DNA of 64,000 nucleotides, taken from contig CAJIYJ010000005.1 in assembly GCA_905181625.1 (NCBI GenBank), forward strand, positions 1 to 64,000, in the 5' to 3' direction. Below, one piece after another: positions 8,649-18,526 of this stretch; the stretch's first letter is position 1; the number at the start of each line of letters is the position of its first letter. The stretch is from an uncultured Flavobacteriaceae bacterium (lineage in GTDB: Bacteria; Bacteroidota; Bacteroidia; Flavobacteriales; Flavobacteriaceae). Under the pieces are notes generated by a model. The model ran no database searches and was not told the origin of the DNA. It saw only the letters and a list, made by a program, of their open reading frames with translations. Made by a program: the position numbers and the translations under genes.

Positions 8649-9914
8649 ATGTTACAAGTATCGACTATAAGCGAAAACCTTGAAAAGATCACTAAATCAA
8701 TGTTAAAAAGGAACATTGACATTAATTCTATTCTTGAAAAAATTATTGAAACTGATAACAACAGACGATCAACGCAGTCTAGTCTAGATAACTCGTTGGC
8801 TAGTTCTAATCAATTAGCTAAAGAAATTGGAGAGTTTTTTAAAAGTGGGGAAACAAAAAAAGCAGGAATCTTAAAAGAAAAAGCAGGCTTTTTAAAAAAA
8901 GAAAGTAAAAATTTTTCTGAAAAATTATCAAATATCATTAAAGAGCTTAATAATTTACTTTTAGAAGTTCCTAATATTCCTCACGAACTTGTGCCTAGTG
9001 GTTCCACTGAAAGTGATAATAAAGAAATTTTTAAATGGGGTTCTATTCCAGAACTAAAAGAAAGTGCATTACCCCATTGGGATTTGGCTTCCAAATATGA
9101 TATTATTGATTTTGAATTAGGAAATAAAATTACAGGAGCAGGGTTTCCAGTATACAAAGACAAAGGGGCAAAAATACAAAGAGCATTGATTAATTACTTT
9201 TTAGACAAAAACACAAAGGCAGGTTATAAAGAGTTTCAAGTACCTATACTTGTGAATGAAGATTCAGGTACTGGAACTGGTCAGCTCCCTGACAAAGAAG
9301 GTCAAATGTATTATATTAAAGAAGATAATCTTTATTTAGTGCCTACTGCTGAAGTACCGCTTACCAATATTTTTAGAAATAAAATAATTAAAGCTTCTGA
9401 ACTACCTATTTGTCTGACAAGTTATACACCTTGTTTTAGAAGAGAAGCTGGCAGTTATGGCTCCCACGTAAGAGGTTTAAATAGACTTCATCAATTTGAT
9501 AAAGTTGAAATAGTTAGAATTGAAGATCCTGAGAATTCTTACAACGCATTAAACGACATGGTTGATCACGTTAAAGATATTTTAAAGGAATTGAATTTAC
9601 CATTTAGAATTCTTAGACTCTGTGGAGGAGATTTAGGATTTACGTCCTGCTTAACTTATGACTTTGAAGTTTACTCTGCTGCACAAAAAAGGTGGTTGGA
9701 GGTTAGCTCAGTATCAAATTTTGAATCTTTCCAGTCTAATAGGTTGAAATTAAGAATTGATAAAGGTGAAAACAAAATTTTAGCTCACACTCTTAACGGA
9801 AGTTCTCTGGCACTACCTAGAATAGTTGCCTGTATTTTAGAAAATTATCAAAAAGATGATTGTATCGATATTCCCAAAGTACTCATTCCATATGCTGGGT
9901 TTGAAAAAATTTAA
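8649..9914 (+). CDS. serS: Seryl-tRNA synthetase
   Basis: It charges tRNA-Ser and tRNA-Sec. The N-terminal residues 30-110 form the charged coiled-coil arm that grips the long variable arm of tRNA-Ser. The class II catalytic core follows, with VPTAEVPLT (serine site), motif 2 FRREAGSYGSHVRGLNRLHQF, LRLCGGDLGF and motif 3 LNGSSLALPRI. The 421-residue length fits the family. Confidence 0.97.
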   Translation: MLQVSTISENLEKITKSMLKRNIDINSILEKIIETDNNRRSTQSSLDNSLASSNQLAKEIGEFFKSGETKKAGILKEKAGFLKKESKNFSEKLSNIIKELNNLLLEVPNIPHELVPSGSTESDNKEIFKWGSIPELKESALPHWDLASKYDIIDFELGNKITGAGFPVYKDKGAKIQRALINYFLDKNTKAGYKEFQVPILVNEDSGTGTGQLPDKEGQMYYIKEDNLYLVPTAEVPLTNIFRNKIIKASELPICLTSYTPCFRREAGSYGSHVRGLNRLHQFDKVEIVRIEDPENSYNALNDMVDHVKDILKELNLPFRILRLCGGDLGFTSCLTYDFEVYSAAQKRWLEVSSVSNFESFQSNRLKLRIDKGENKILAHTLNGSSLALPRIVACILENYQKDDCIDIPKVLIPYAGFEKI

Positions 9915-9926
9915 AATTTTTTTAAA

Positions 9927-10706
9927 TTGAAAGAATTAAAACCAAAAAAAAGATTAGGGCAGCATTTTTTAAAGGATTCTAATATTGCAAAAAAAATTGT
10001 TGATGGATTAAACAATAATGATTTAAATTGTATAATAGAAATTGGTCCTGGGATGGGTATTTTAACAGATCATCTTATTCCTTTTAAAAAAAAAATAAAA
10101 CTTGTCGAGATAGATTCTGAATCTGTAAAATATTTAAATGAAAAATATTTTGATTTAAATGAGCATATAATTGAAAAAGATTTTTTAAAAATTAATTTAA
10201 AAGAATTTGATTCCCCAATTGGTATAATTGGCAATTTTCCTTATAATATTTCCTCTCAAATATTATTTAAATTATTAGAAAACAAGAATATAGTTGATCA
10301 ATTAGTTGGAATGTTTCAATTAGAAGTAGCTAAAAGAGTTTGTGCACCACCAGGATCCAAAACCTATGGTATTTTATCAGTTCTAGTTCAAGCATTCTAC
10401 GATACTGAATTCTTATTTTCACTATCTCCAGATTATTTTTCGCCACCACCTAAAGTTAATTCTGGTGTAATTAAATTAATAAAAAAAAAAGAAATCAATC
10501 TCAAGTGTGATGAATTTTTGTTTTTTAAAGTAGTAAAAACTTCCTTTCAACAACGTCGTAAAACACTCCGAAATAGTCTAAAGATATTTAATTTAAGTGA
10601 TAATATAAAAGAAGATGTTATCTTTGGAAGACGTCCGGAAACACTTAGTGTTGATGAGTTTGTCCTGCTTACTAATATTATAAAAAATGGAATCATTCCA
10701 GCTTAA
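9927..10706 (+). CDS. rsmA: 16S rRNA dimethyladenosine methyltransferase
   Basis: KsgA/RsmA dimethylates the two adjacent adenines of 16S helix 45 using SAM. Hallmarks are KKRLGQHFLKD at the N-terminus, the SAM motif IEIGPGMGILT near residue 38, the catalytic GNFPYNIS near residue 102, and QQRRKTLRNSLK near residue 209. The start is a TTG at 9927, 12 bases after serS. The family N-terminus begins right there and no ATG is available, so the TTG is credible. The 3' end overlaps mgtE by 20 bases. Confidence 0.93.
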   Translation: MKELKPKKRLGQHFLKDSNIAKKIVDGLNNNDLNCIIEIGPGMGILTDHLIPFKKKIKLVEIDSESVKYLNEKYFDLNEHIIEKDFLKINLKEFDSPIGIIGNFPYNISSQILFKLLENKNIVDQLVGMFQLEVAKRVCAPPGSKTYGILSVLVQAFYDTEFLFSLSPDYFSPPPKVNSGVIKLIKKKEINLKCDEFLFFKVVKTSFQQRRKTLRNSLKIFNLSDNIKEDVIFGRRPETLSVDEFVLLTNIIKNGIIPA

Positions 10707-12042
10707 TGAAATTTTATTAAATAAAATTGCTGATTTAATTTTAGCAAAAAAAAATGTCGCTTTAAAAAAGCTAGTAAAAGACATTCATTTTGCCGATATG
10801 GCAGAAATCATAGATGAACTTAATGTAGCTGAAGGAGTCTACTTAATAAAGCTTTTCGATAGTGAGAAAACATCTGAAATTTTAACTGAGCTAGATGAAG
10901 ATGTAAGAGAAAAAATTCTTAAGGCTCTTTCTGTCAAAGAAATTGCAGATGAAATTGAAGAACTAGATAGTGATGATGCTGCCGATATTCTGTCGGAACT
11001 TTCTGAAAAAAGAAAAAAGCAGGTAATCTCTGAAATTAGTGATAATAATTTAGCTGATAATCTTAAAGAACTTTTATCGTATAACGAAGATTCTGCAGGT
11101 GGTCTAATGGCAAAAGAACTTATTAAGGCAAACGAGAATTGGTCTGTCTCAAAATGCTTGAACGAAATTAAAAAACAAGGAGAAAATATAACTCGTGTTC
11201 ATTCAGTATATGTTGTTGATGATAACGAAAAACTTATAGGAAGACTGTCTTTAAAAGATCTCATAACATCATCTTCAAAAAGCATAATCAAAGATATTTA
11301 TATCCCCAAAGTAGATTCAGTTAATGTTTTAGAAAAAGGAGAAGATATCGCTAAAATAATGTCAAAGTATGATTTGGAAGCTATTCCAGTTGTTGATGAT
11401 AAAAAGCATTTAGTAGGTAGAATTACTATTGATGATATAGTAGACTTTATAATTGATGAAGCTGAGGAAGACTATCTACTGGCTGCAGGTGTTCAAGGAG
11501 ATGTAGAAGCAGATGACTCAATAATAGAACTTACTAAAGCTCGATTGCCTTGGCTTTTTTTAGGCTTAGTCGGAGGTTTAGGCAGTGTTTTTATTCTAGA
11601 AGGCTTTGAAGAATTCATGACTGATCCTAATTATAAAACATTATTTTTTTTCACTCCATTAATAGCTGCAATGGCTGGAAATGTAGGAGTACAGTCTTCT
11701 GCTATAATTGTTCAAGGACTAGCAAATGACACAATGAAGGGGAGTCTTTTAAAAAGATTAGTTAAAGAGTTGGGAATTAGTTTAATAAATGGAATTATTT
11801 TAAGTTTATTAACTATATTTTTTGGTTTAGCAATAAATCAACCTATAGAGTTAAGTCTTGTTATTTCTCTTTCAATGCTCTGTGTGATTGTAGTAGCAGC
11901 TCTAATTGGAACTTCAATTCCTGTAATTTTAGAAAAAAGAGGTATAGACCCAGCAATTGCCACAGGACCATTTATTACAACTAGCAATGATATTTTTGGA
12001 ATTTTTCTTTTCTTTTATATTGCTAAAATATTTTTACTATAG
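10687..12042 (+). CDS. mgtE: Magnesium transporter MgtE
   Basis: It is a Mg2+ channel/transporter of the inner membrane. The order is: acidic superhelical N domain (about 20-130, with ELDSDDAADILSELSEK), two CBS domains (about 135-255), an acidic connecting helix (EAEEDYLLAAG), then about five membrane helices from residue 285 (LPWLFLGLVGG, PLIAAMAGNVGVQSSAIIVQGL). GNVGxQ is a family signature in the pore. The 451 residues are the standard length. The start lies inside the end of rsmA (20-base overlap). Confidence 0.96.
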   Translation: MESFQLNEILLNKIADLILAKKNVALKKLVKDIHFADMAEIIDELNVAEGVYLIKLFDSEKTSEILTELDEDVREKILKALSVKEIADEIEELDSDDAADILSELSEKRKKQVISEISDNNLADNLKELLSYNEDSAGGLMAKELIKANENWSVSKCLNEIKKQGENITRVHSVYVVDDNEKLIGRLSLKDLITSSSKSIIKDIYIPKVDSVNVLEKGEDIAKIMSKYDLEAIPVVDDKKHLVGRITIDDIVDFIIDEAEEDYLLAAGVQGDVEADDSIIELTKARLPWLFLGLVGGLGSVFILEGFEEFMTDPNYKTLFFFTPLIAAMAGNVGVQSSAIIVQGLANDTMKGSLLKRLVKELGISLINGIILSLLTIFFGLAINQPIELSLVISLSMLCVIVVAALIGTSIPVILEKRGIDPAIATGPFITTSNDIFGIFLFFYIAKIFLL

Positions 12043-12047
12043 TCAAA

Positions 12048-12977
12048 ATGAAAATACTTCATTTAGATAGCACTCACTCTTATTTATATGATGAATTAAA
12101 AGAATTAGGATATACTAATCATTTTGATTTTGAATCTTCTAAAGAAGAAATAGAAAATAAATTATTTGATTATTGTGGTATTATAATTCGAAGCAGACTC
12201 ACTATAGATCAAGTCTTTTTAAATAAGGCTATAAATATTAAATTTATTGCACGAATTGGATCAGGAATTGAAAATATTGATGTAGATTTTGCCAAGTTTA
12301 AAAACATTTCGATCATTTCTACACCTGAAGGAAATGCAAATGCTGTAGGTGAGCATGCTGTTGGAATGCTTCTTTCACTAATGAATAATATTAATAAATC
12401 TGAACAAGAAGTCTCAAAGGGAATTTGGTCAAGAGAATCCAACAGAGGAGATGAATTAAAAAACAAAACTGTTGGATTAATCGGATATGGTAATACGGGA
12501 AAAAGTTTTTCAAAAAAATTATCTGGATTTAATGTTAAAGTAATTTTTTTCGACATTAAAAATAACCTAGATGATGAAAATGCAGAATCTGTTTCATTAA
12601 AAGAAATTCATAAGCAAGCAGATGTAATTAGTCTACACACTTCTCTTACAAAAGAATCTGTTGATCTTATTAATCAAAATTTTATCAATAAATGTACTAA
12701 ACCTTTCTGGCTAATTAATACTGCACGAGGAAAATGTGTAAATACAAGTCACTTGGTCAAAGCATTAAAAGAAAGAAAAATACTGGGAGCAGCTTTGGAT
12801 GTTTTAGAGTATGAAAAAAGTTCTTTTGAAAAAATCTCCAATCCCAAAGATAATAGTTTAGAGTTTTTAATAGAATCAGATAATGTAATAATAACCCCAC
12901 ACATTGCAGGATGGACAAAAGAAAGTAAAATTGAATTAGTAAAAGTAGCAATAGATAAAATCAAAAAATTAGAATGA
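12048..12977 (+). CDS. D-isomer-specific 2-hydroxyacid dehydrogenase (phosphoglycerate-dehydrogenase-like)
   Basis: This is an NAD-dependent D-2-hydroxyacid dehydrogenase. The catalytic-domain start IIIRSRLTID and GSGIENID are followed by the Rossmann domain with GLIGYGNTGKSFSKKL near residue 145 and an Asp at the strand end (FFDIKNN), which favours NAD. INTARGKCVN carries the substrate Arg, and a C-terminal HIAGWT holds the catalytic His. At 309 residues it lacks the C-terminal ACT domain of full SerA proteins. The substrate is not provable; 3-phosphoglycerate is possible. It lies 5 bases after mgtE and overlaps the next gene by 4. Confidence 0.85.
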   Translation: MKILHLDSTHSYLYDELKELGYTNHFDFESSKEEIENKLFDYCGIIIRSRLTIDQVFLNKAINIKFIARIGSGIENIDVDFAKFKNISIISTPEGNANAVGEHAVGMLLSLMNNINKSEQEVSKGIWSRESNRGDELKNKTVGLIGYGNTGKSFSKKLSGFNVKVIFFDIKNNLDDENAESVSLKEIHKQADVISLHTSLTKESVDLINQNFINKCTKPFWLINTARGKCVNTSHLVKALKERKILGAALDVLEYEKSSFEKISNPKDNSLEFLIESDNVIITPHIAGWTKESKIELVKVAIDKIKKLE

Positions 12978-13381
12978 AAAATATTTTAATATTATGTACA
13001 GGAAATTCCTGTAGAAGTCAAATTGCTGAGGGCTATTTCTCCTGCTTATTAAAAGAGAAAGCGAGGGTTTACAGTGCAGGAATAGAAACTCATGGATTAA
13101 ACAGCTATGCGGTTGAAACAATGAGTAGAGATCGTGTCGATATCTCTAAAAACACTTCAAATAATATTAAAGAGTATTTGAATATTAATTTTGATTTTAT
13201 CATTACTGTATGTGATCATGCTAAGGAAAATTGTCCTTTTTTTCCATCTAAAAATGCAATTGAAATTCATCAAAATTTTTTTGATCCTTCAAAAATTACA
13301 AACTCTAATAATGATGACTATGATCAATGTAGAGATGAAATTAAAAAATTTACTATAGATTTTTGTAAAAAATATTTTTAG
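12974..13381 (+). CDS. Arsenate reductase/low-molecular-weight tyrosine phosphatase family protein
   Basis: The P-loop C8-TGNSC-R14-S is the LMW-phosphatase signature. Cys80 and Cys87 (TVCDHAKENCPFFP) sit at the spacing of the two resolving cysteines of thioredoxin-coupled ArsC (10, 82, 89 in plasmid pI258 ArsC). So arsenate reduction by a Cys relay is the better guess over protein-tyrosine phosphatase activity. No arsenite pump or ArsR gene is next to it. The start overlaps the dehydrogenase stop by 4 bases. The stop codon abuts that of the convergent aspartate kinase with no gap. Confidence 0.8.
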   Translation: MKNILILCTGNSCRSQIAEGYFSCLLKEKARVYSAGIETHGLNSYAVETMSRDRVDISKNTSNNIKEYLNINFDFIITVCDHAKENCPFFPSKNAIEIHQNFFDPSKITNSNNDDYDQCRDEIKKFTIDFCKKYF

Positions 13382-14632
13382 CTACCTCACAACTAGTTGC
13401 AGAATTTCTTTAGTTCTTTGCTCTAAAAGGAGTTGATTATTCTTTAAAATTTCATTTGCAGAATCTTTCTCAAAGTGTCTTATCGTAAATAAACTTACCT
13501 CTTCAATACACTCTACTTTAAAAGTGGCTTTCAGAATTGACAACAATTCTTTTAGTCTATTAAACTTGTCATATATACAAACAGAAAAACTAATTGCAGA
13601 ATTTTGAATTAAATCAACCTTCATTTTATTTTCATGTAAAATCTGAAATATTTCACTAATATTATCTTCCACTATAAAAGAAAAATCAAGAGAAGATAAC
13701 TTTAAAAGGTTAAGGTTTCTTTTCACTATAAAACAAGGCACTTCAGGTTCAATTTTTACTCCTCTAGAAATAGCAGTCCCAATAGAATTTGGATTCAAAA
13801 AAGATTTTACATAAAGAGGGATTTCCTTTTTTTGTAAAGGCTGTAAAGTTTTAGGATGTATAACAGAAGCTCCATAAAATGCTAACTCGATGGCTTCTGT
13901 ATAAGATATTTTTTCTAAAAGTTGTGTTTTTTTAAATACTCTTGGATCTGCATTTAAAACTCCTGGGACATCCTTCCAGATTGTAACTGATTCGGCATTT
14001 AGACAGTATGCATAAATTGCTGCAGAGTAGTCGGATCCTTCTCTTCCTAAAGTTGTATTAAAATTATTTTCATTGCTAGCAATGAAACCTTGAGTAACAT
14101 TTAAAATTTTATTATTAATTTTTTTAAAAATATTGTTTTGTGTGAGATCCCAATTTAAGTTAGCATCTCTGTAGTTTGAATCAGTCTTAATAAACTCTCT
14201 AGAATCTACCCAATTAGATTTTATGTTTTTATAATTTAAATAAGCGCTAATTATTTTAGTTGAAATTAGTTCCCCTTGACTTACTACTTGATCATATACA
14301 AAAGAGTAGTTCGGAGATTTATTTCTTTTTAAAAATCCTCTCAAATTTTCAAATATTTCATTAATCTCATTAAAGATTTCATGTTTATTATTAGGAAAAA
14401 GATTTAAAACTATTTCATTATGAAATTTAAAAACTTCATTTAAAGAATATTGTAACTCGTTTTTATTAGAAAAATAATTTTTAACAACTAGTTCTAGGGC
14501 ATTAGTTGTTTTACCCATAGCAGACACAATTACTAGAGTTTTGTCAAATCCTATTTCGCTTAGGACTAAGAATAAGTTTTCTACACCATTAGAGTCCTTA
14601 ACAGATGCTCCTCCAAATTTAAATATTTTCAT
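13382..14632 (-). CDS. lysC: Aspartate kinase (monofunctional)
   Basis: It phosphorylates aspartate, the entry to Lys/Thr/Met/DAP synthesis. The N-terminal kinase motif KFGGASVKD starts at residue 5. GREGSDYSAA near residue 198 and VTIWKDVPGVLNADPR near 216 are strong family motifs, and the C-terminal third (about 300-416) has the ACT-type regulatory fold. The 416 residues contain no homoserine dehydrogenase fusion. It is encoded opposite to the upstream run, and its ATG overlaps the GNAT gene stop by 4 bases. Confidence 0.93.
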   Translation of the reverse strand: MKIFKFGGASVKDSNGVENLFLVLSEIGFDKTLVIVSAMGKTTNALELVVKNYFSNKNELQYSLNEVFKFHNEIVLNLFPNNKHEIFNEINEIFENLRGFLKRNKSPNYSFVYDQVVSQGELISTKIISAYLNYKNIKSNWVDSREFIKTDSNYRDANLNWDLTQNNIFKKINNKILNVTQGFIASNENNFNTTLGREGSDYSAAIYAYCLNAESVTIWKDVPGVLNADPRVFKKTQLLEKISYTEAIELAFYGASVIHPKTLQPLQKKEIPLYVKSFLNPNSIGTAISRGVKIEPEVPCFIVKRNLNLLKLSSLDFSFIVEDNISEIFQILHENKMKVDLIQNSAISFSVCIYDKFNRLKELLSILKATFKVECIEEVSLFTIRHFEKDSANEILKNNQLLLEQRTKEILQLVVR

Positions 14633-15108
14633 TTGTTTAATATAAAATTATTAATCGCCTTTTCATTCATTTGTGCAATATTCCATTCATCTGAAACTAC
14701 AGCTCCATTAGATTCATAAAATTTAATTGCGCTAACATTCCAGTTTAAAACTGCCCACTCTACTCTTTTAACTCCCATAGAATGAGAGTGTCTAATGAAA
14801 TTTGAAAACAAAGCGCTACCAACACCAATTGATCTGCATTTTCGAGTAACTATCAAATCTTCTAAATGCATTGTGACTCCTTTCCAAGTTGAATATCTGT
14901 TATAGCCTAAAGACATTCCGATAATTTCATCCTTTAAAACAGCTACAAAACAAATAAATAAAGGGGGAGTTGAAAAACCATCTTTAACTAGATCATCATA
15001 AGTTAATTCTACTGCATGAGGTTCACGTTCAAACTCGGCCAACTCTTTAATCAATAACAACACAGAACTCATGTCGTTTTTTTTAGCTTTTCTAATCACT
15101 AAATTCAT
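14629..15108 (-). CDS. GNAT-family N-acetyltransferase
   Basis: This is an acetyl-CoA-dependent acetyltransferase of 159 residues. LVIRKAKKNDMSSVLLLIKELAEFE and GMSLGYNRYSTWKG.TMHLEDL, followed by VTRKCRSIGVGSALF (acetyl-CoA loop R-x2-x-G-x-G/A), resemble the diamine N-acetyltransferase (SSAT-like) subgroup. The substrate is unproven. It is in an operon with aspartate kinase (4-base overlap) and has a TACTTTTG promoter box upstream. Confidence 0.85.
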   Translation of the reverse strand: MNLVIRKAKKNDMSSVLLLIKELAEFEREPHAVELTYDDLVKDGFSTPPLFICFVAVLKDEIIGMSLGYNRYSTWKGVTMHLEDLIVTRKCRSIGVGSALFSNFIRHSHSMGVKRVEWAVLNWNVSAIKFYESNGAVVSDEWNIAQMNEKAINNFILNK

Positions 15109-15127
15109 TTATATCTATATATTTTAA

Positions 15128-15160
15128 CAAAAGTAAACCAATGAATTTAAAATTCACAAA
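15128..15160 (-). promoter_or_regulatory. Promoter of the GNAT-lysC operon
   Basis: On the minus strand a TTTG (15157-15160) and a TACTTTTG -7 box (15128-15135) are spaced 21 nt apart, as in Bacteroidota -33/-7 promoters. The box lies 19 nt before the GNAT start codon. Confidence 0.55.
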
Positions 15161-15168
15161 TTCATTAA

Positions 15169-15194
15169 TTGTATAACAATTTTATGGATATTTG
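15169..15194 (+). promoter_or_regulatory. Promoter of mfd with start-codon-proximal -7 box
   Basis: TTG (15169-15171), a 15-nt spacer and GATATTTG (15187-15194, one mismatch to TAnnTTTG). The box ends 5 nt before the ATG at 15200, which implies a leaderless mRNA. Confidence 0.4.
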
Positions 15195-15199
15195 TGACA

Positions 15200-18100
15200 A
15201 TGAAAAAAGTGGGTAATAGTCCACATTCCTTGCCCTTTTTAAAGTCTCTGAAAATTCAGAAACTAAGACATTCTATTGCTAAATCTCAAAATAATTATGA
15301 TTTAAGTGGGCTATATGGATCTGCTAAATCGTTTTTAATAAACCAACTTTTTGATAAAAAAAGAAATTTCATCTGGATTCTTAATGACAAAGAATCTGCT
15401 ATCTACCATTTTAATGATTTAGAGAATTTTAATGATCGTAGAAATTGTTTTTTTCTTCCAAGCAGTTATAACAGGTACAAGGATTTTAAAAAAACTAATA
15501 GTCAAAACATTTTCAAAAGAACTGAAGTTATAAAAAATTTAAATTCAGGAATCCACTCACAAATAATTGTCACGTACCCAGAAGCTATTTTTGAAAAAAT
15601 TATTCAAAAAAAAGAGATTAAAAAAAGGATTTTAAAAATTTCTAAAGGTCAAATATTAAATCTTGAAATTTTAAACGAGCAATTATTTGATTTTGAATTC
15701 AACAGAGAGGATTTTGTAATAGAGCCCGGAGATTTTTCAGTTAGGGGGGGGATAGTAGATGTCTTTTCTTATTCCAATAACTTACCTTACAGGATTGAAT
15801 TTTTTGGAGATGAAGTGGAGAGTATAAGAAGTTTTGAGATTGAATCTCAGACTTCAAATAACACATTTGAATCAATTGAAATTTTAGCTGATTTAGAAAA
15901 CAAAGAAAGTAGTTACAGCAGAGATCATATCTTTAATTTTCTTAACAAAGAAAGTGTTATAATCTCTGAAAACCTTACTTTTTTAAAAGATGAATTAAAA
16001 GATCTAAATACATATTTAACTGATATAAAATCAACTCAAAATGAATTTAATCCAAAGCAGATAAATGAGCTTTTTTACAATGGAGATTCATTGTTATTTG
16101 ATTTAGAAAAGTTTTCAGTTATTAACCTGACAGCAGAAAAAAACGAGAAACTAAATTTTTTTAATATTATTCCGCAACCTGCATTCAATAAAAAGTTTGA
16201 TCTTTTAATTGAAAATTTAATTAGCTATAAAAAAAAAGGATATTCTATTAGAATTTTCTGTAGCTCAAAAAATCAAATTAATAGATTTAGAGAGATTTTT
16301 GAGGAAAACGAAATTCTAACAAATATTAACTTAATTGAGAAACCTATTTATAAGGGTTATATAAACCATGATGAAAAAGAAGTGTGCTATTCTGATCATG
16401 AAATATTTGACAGATATCATAAATTCAAAATATCTTCTGGATTTTCTGCTAAAAAAAGAGTCAGTTTAAATGAACTTAATCAATTAGAAATAGGAGATTA
16501 CGTAACACATATTGATCATGGAATTGGAGTTTTTGGAGGATTAAAAAAAATTAAAGTAAATGACAAAATTCAGGAGGCTATCAAACTTACATATGGAGAA
16601 AGAGACACCCTTTATGTTAGCATTCATTTAATCCATAAAATTTGTAAGTATAATGGTAAAGATGGAACAAAACCAAAGATTTTTAAACTTGGATCAGGAG
16701 CCTGGAAAAAAATTAAATTAAAAGCAAAAAGTAGAGTCAAGCAGGTTGCGTTTAATTTAATTGAAGCTTATGCAAAAAGGAAATTAAAAAAAGGATTTCA
16801 ATATGGCCCCGATTCATCTATTCAACATGAACTTGAAGCATCCTTCATTTACGAGGACACACCGGATCAAATAAAGTCTACGTTAGATATAAAAAATGAC
16901 ATGGAAAGCCTACAGCCCATGGATCGATTAATTTGTGGTGATGTTGGGTTTGGAAAAACAGAAATCGCCATCAGAGCAGCGTTTAAAGCAATTGATAACG
17001 GGAAACAAGTAGCTATATTAGTTCCTACTACTATTCTTGCATTTCAACATCATAAAACTTTTTCTAAAAGATTAAAAGATTTTCCAGTAACTATTGATTA
17101 TTTAAACAGATTTCGATCAACAAAAGAAAAGAATACAATTGTTAGTGAAATTAATTCTGGTAAAATTGATCTAATAATTGGGACACATCAACTTGTAAAT
17201 AAAAAAATTGAATTTAAAAACTTAGGGTTATTAATTGTTGACGAAGAACAAAAATTTGGAGTTAGTGTTAAAGAAAAAATTAGGTCTTTAAAAGAAAATA
17301 TTGATGTTTTAACCCTAACTGCTACCCCCATTCCAAGAACACTACAGTATAGCTTAATGTCAGCTAGAGATTTATCTATAATTAATACTCCTCCACAAAA
17401 CAGGTTCCCTATTGAAAGCAATGTTATTTCTTTTAATGAAGAGATAATTGCTGAAGCAGTTAATTTCGAAATTCAAAGAGGGGGACAAGTTTTTTTTGTA
17501 CACAATAGAATTGAAAATATAAATGAGGTAAGCGCTATGATTTCAAGGCTTGCTCCTAATGCTGACATAGGAATCATTCATGGTAGGATTGAAGGAGTAA
17601 AACTCGAAAAAACCATGCTAGATTTTATTAATGGAAAATTTGATGTGTTAGTTTCTACAACAATAATCGAAAGCGGGTTAGATGTTCCTAATGCTAACAC
17701 AATTTTTATAAATAATGCACAAAATTTTGGACTAAGTGATTTACATCAAATGAGAGGAAGAGTTGGAAGAAGTAATAAAAAAGCATTTTGTTATTTCATA
17801 ACCTCTTCATTTTCTTCAATGACTAAAGAAGCAAGAAAAAGAATTGAAGCAATAGAACAACATACTGAACTTGGAGCAGGGTTTCATATAGCTATGAAGG
17901 ATTTAGAAATAAGGGGAGCGGGAGATTTACTTGGAGCAGAACAAAGTGGGTTTATAAATGACATTGGATTTGAAACTTATCAGAAGATTTTGAAAGAAGC
18001 TGTTGAAGAACTCAAAGCAAAAGATTTTAATGAGCTATTTGGTGAAAATTCTATCAATGAAAACAAAATTATTAATTTTCAAATTGATACAGATTTAGAG

Positions 18101-18526
18101 ATTTTGTTTCCGGATACTTATATCAATAATATAAAAGAAAGATTAAATCAATATCAAAAATTATCAGAAATTAAAACTAATGAAGAGCTGAACGAATTCA
18201 CAAATATCTTAGAAGATCGCTTTGGCAAATTACCTAATCAAACTATTGACTTGGTAAAAACCATTGAGTTGAAATGGCTAGGAATTGAAATTGGATTTGA
18301 AAAAATTATTTTAAAGAATAATAAAATGATCTGTCAATTTATATCAAATAAAGAAGATAGTTATTATAAGAATGGAAAATTTAAAAAAATACTATTAGAC
18401 GTTCAAAAAAATCCGACACTCTGTCATATTAAAGAGAAAAAAAAGAATGATGTAGAAAAGCTTTTATTAATTTTTAATCAAGTAAAGTCAATAACTCAAG
18501 CTATAAATTATTTAAAGATTTTTTAA
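15200..18526 (+). CDS. mfd: Transcription-repair coupling factor
   Basis: Mfd is a DNA translocase that pushes stalled RNA polymerase off lesions and recruits UvrA. The UvrB-like N-terminal region includes FVIEPGDFSVRGGIVDVFS and YRIEFFGDEVESIR (about 175-210). The CarD-like RNAP-interaction domain starts at GDYVTHIDHGIGVFGGL (about 432). Helicase motifs follow: Walker A GDVGFGKTEIA near residue 578, DEEQ in VDEEQKFG near 680, LTATPIPRTL, and QMRGRVGRSNKKAFCY. The C-terminal TRCF domain closes it. The frame also opens at GTG 15194, but I prefer ATG 15200 because 15194 lies in the -7 box. The end overlaps the convergent ACT-domain gene by 15 bases. Confidence 0.97.
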   Translation: MKKVGNSPHSLPFLKSLKIQKLRHSIAKSQNNYDLSGLYGSAKSFLINQLFDKKRNFIWILNDKESAIYHFNDLENFNDRRNCFFLPSSYNRYKDFKKTNSQNIFKRTEVIKNLNSGIHSQIIVTYPEAIFEKIIQKKEIKKRILKISKGQILNLEILNEQLFDFEFNREDFVIEPGDFSVRGGIVDVFSYSNNLPYRIEFFGDEVESIRSFEIESQTSNNTFESIEILADLENKESSYSRDHIFNFLNKESVIISENLTFLKDELKDLNTYLTDIKSTQNEFNPKQINELFYNGDSLLFDLEKFSVINLTAEKNEKLNFFNIIPQPAFNKKFDLLIENLISYKKKGYSIRIFCSSKNQINRFREIFEENEILTNINLIEKPIYKGYINHDEKEVCYSDHEIFDRYHKFKISSGFSAKKRVSLNELNQLEIGDYVTHIDHGIGVFGGLKKIKVNDKIQEAIKLTYGERDTLYVSIHLIHKICKYNGKDGTKPKIFKLGSGAWKKIKLKAKSRVKQVAFNLIEAYAKRKLKKGFQYGPDSSIQHELEASFIYEDTPDQIKSTLDIKNDMESLQPMDRLICGDVGFGKTEIAIRAAFKAIDNGKQVAILVPTTILAFQHHKTFSKRLKDFPVTIDYLNRFRSTKEKNTIVSEINSGKIDLIIGTHQLVNKKIEFKNLGLLIVDEEQKFGVSVKEKIRSLKENIDVLTLTATPIPRTLQYSLMSARDLSIINTPPQNRFPIESNVISFNEEIIAEAVNFEIQRGGQVFFVHNRIENINEVSAMISRLAPNADIGIIHGRIEGVKLEKTMLDFINGKFDVLVSTTIIESGLDVPNANTIFINNAQNFGLSDLHQMRGRVGRSNKKAFCYFITSSFSSMTKEARKRIEAIEQHTELGAGFHIAMKDLEIRGAGDLLGAEQSGFINDIGFETYQKILKEAVEELKAKDFNELFGENSINENKIINFQIDTDLEILFPDTYINNIKERLNQYQKLSEIKTNEELNEFTNILEDRFGKLPNQTIDLVKTIELKWLGIEIGFEKIILKNNKMICQFISNKEDSYYKNGKFKKILLDVQKNPTLCHIKEKKKNDVEKLLLIFNQVKSITQAINYLKIF

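Noticed and set aside
12209-12556. 115-codon antisense frame in the 2-hydroxyacid dehydrogenase gene
   Set aside because: It lies wholly opposite a well-supported gene; antisense frames are common here because of the codon use.
12974-13381. Part of an arsenic resistance operon
   Set aside because: Only the reductase-like gene is present; no ArsR, arsenite pump or methyltransferase gene is next to it.
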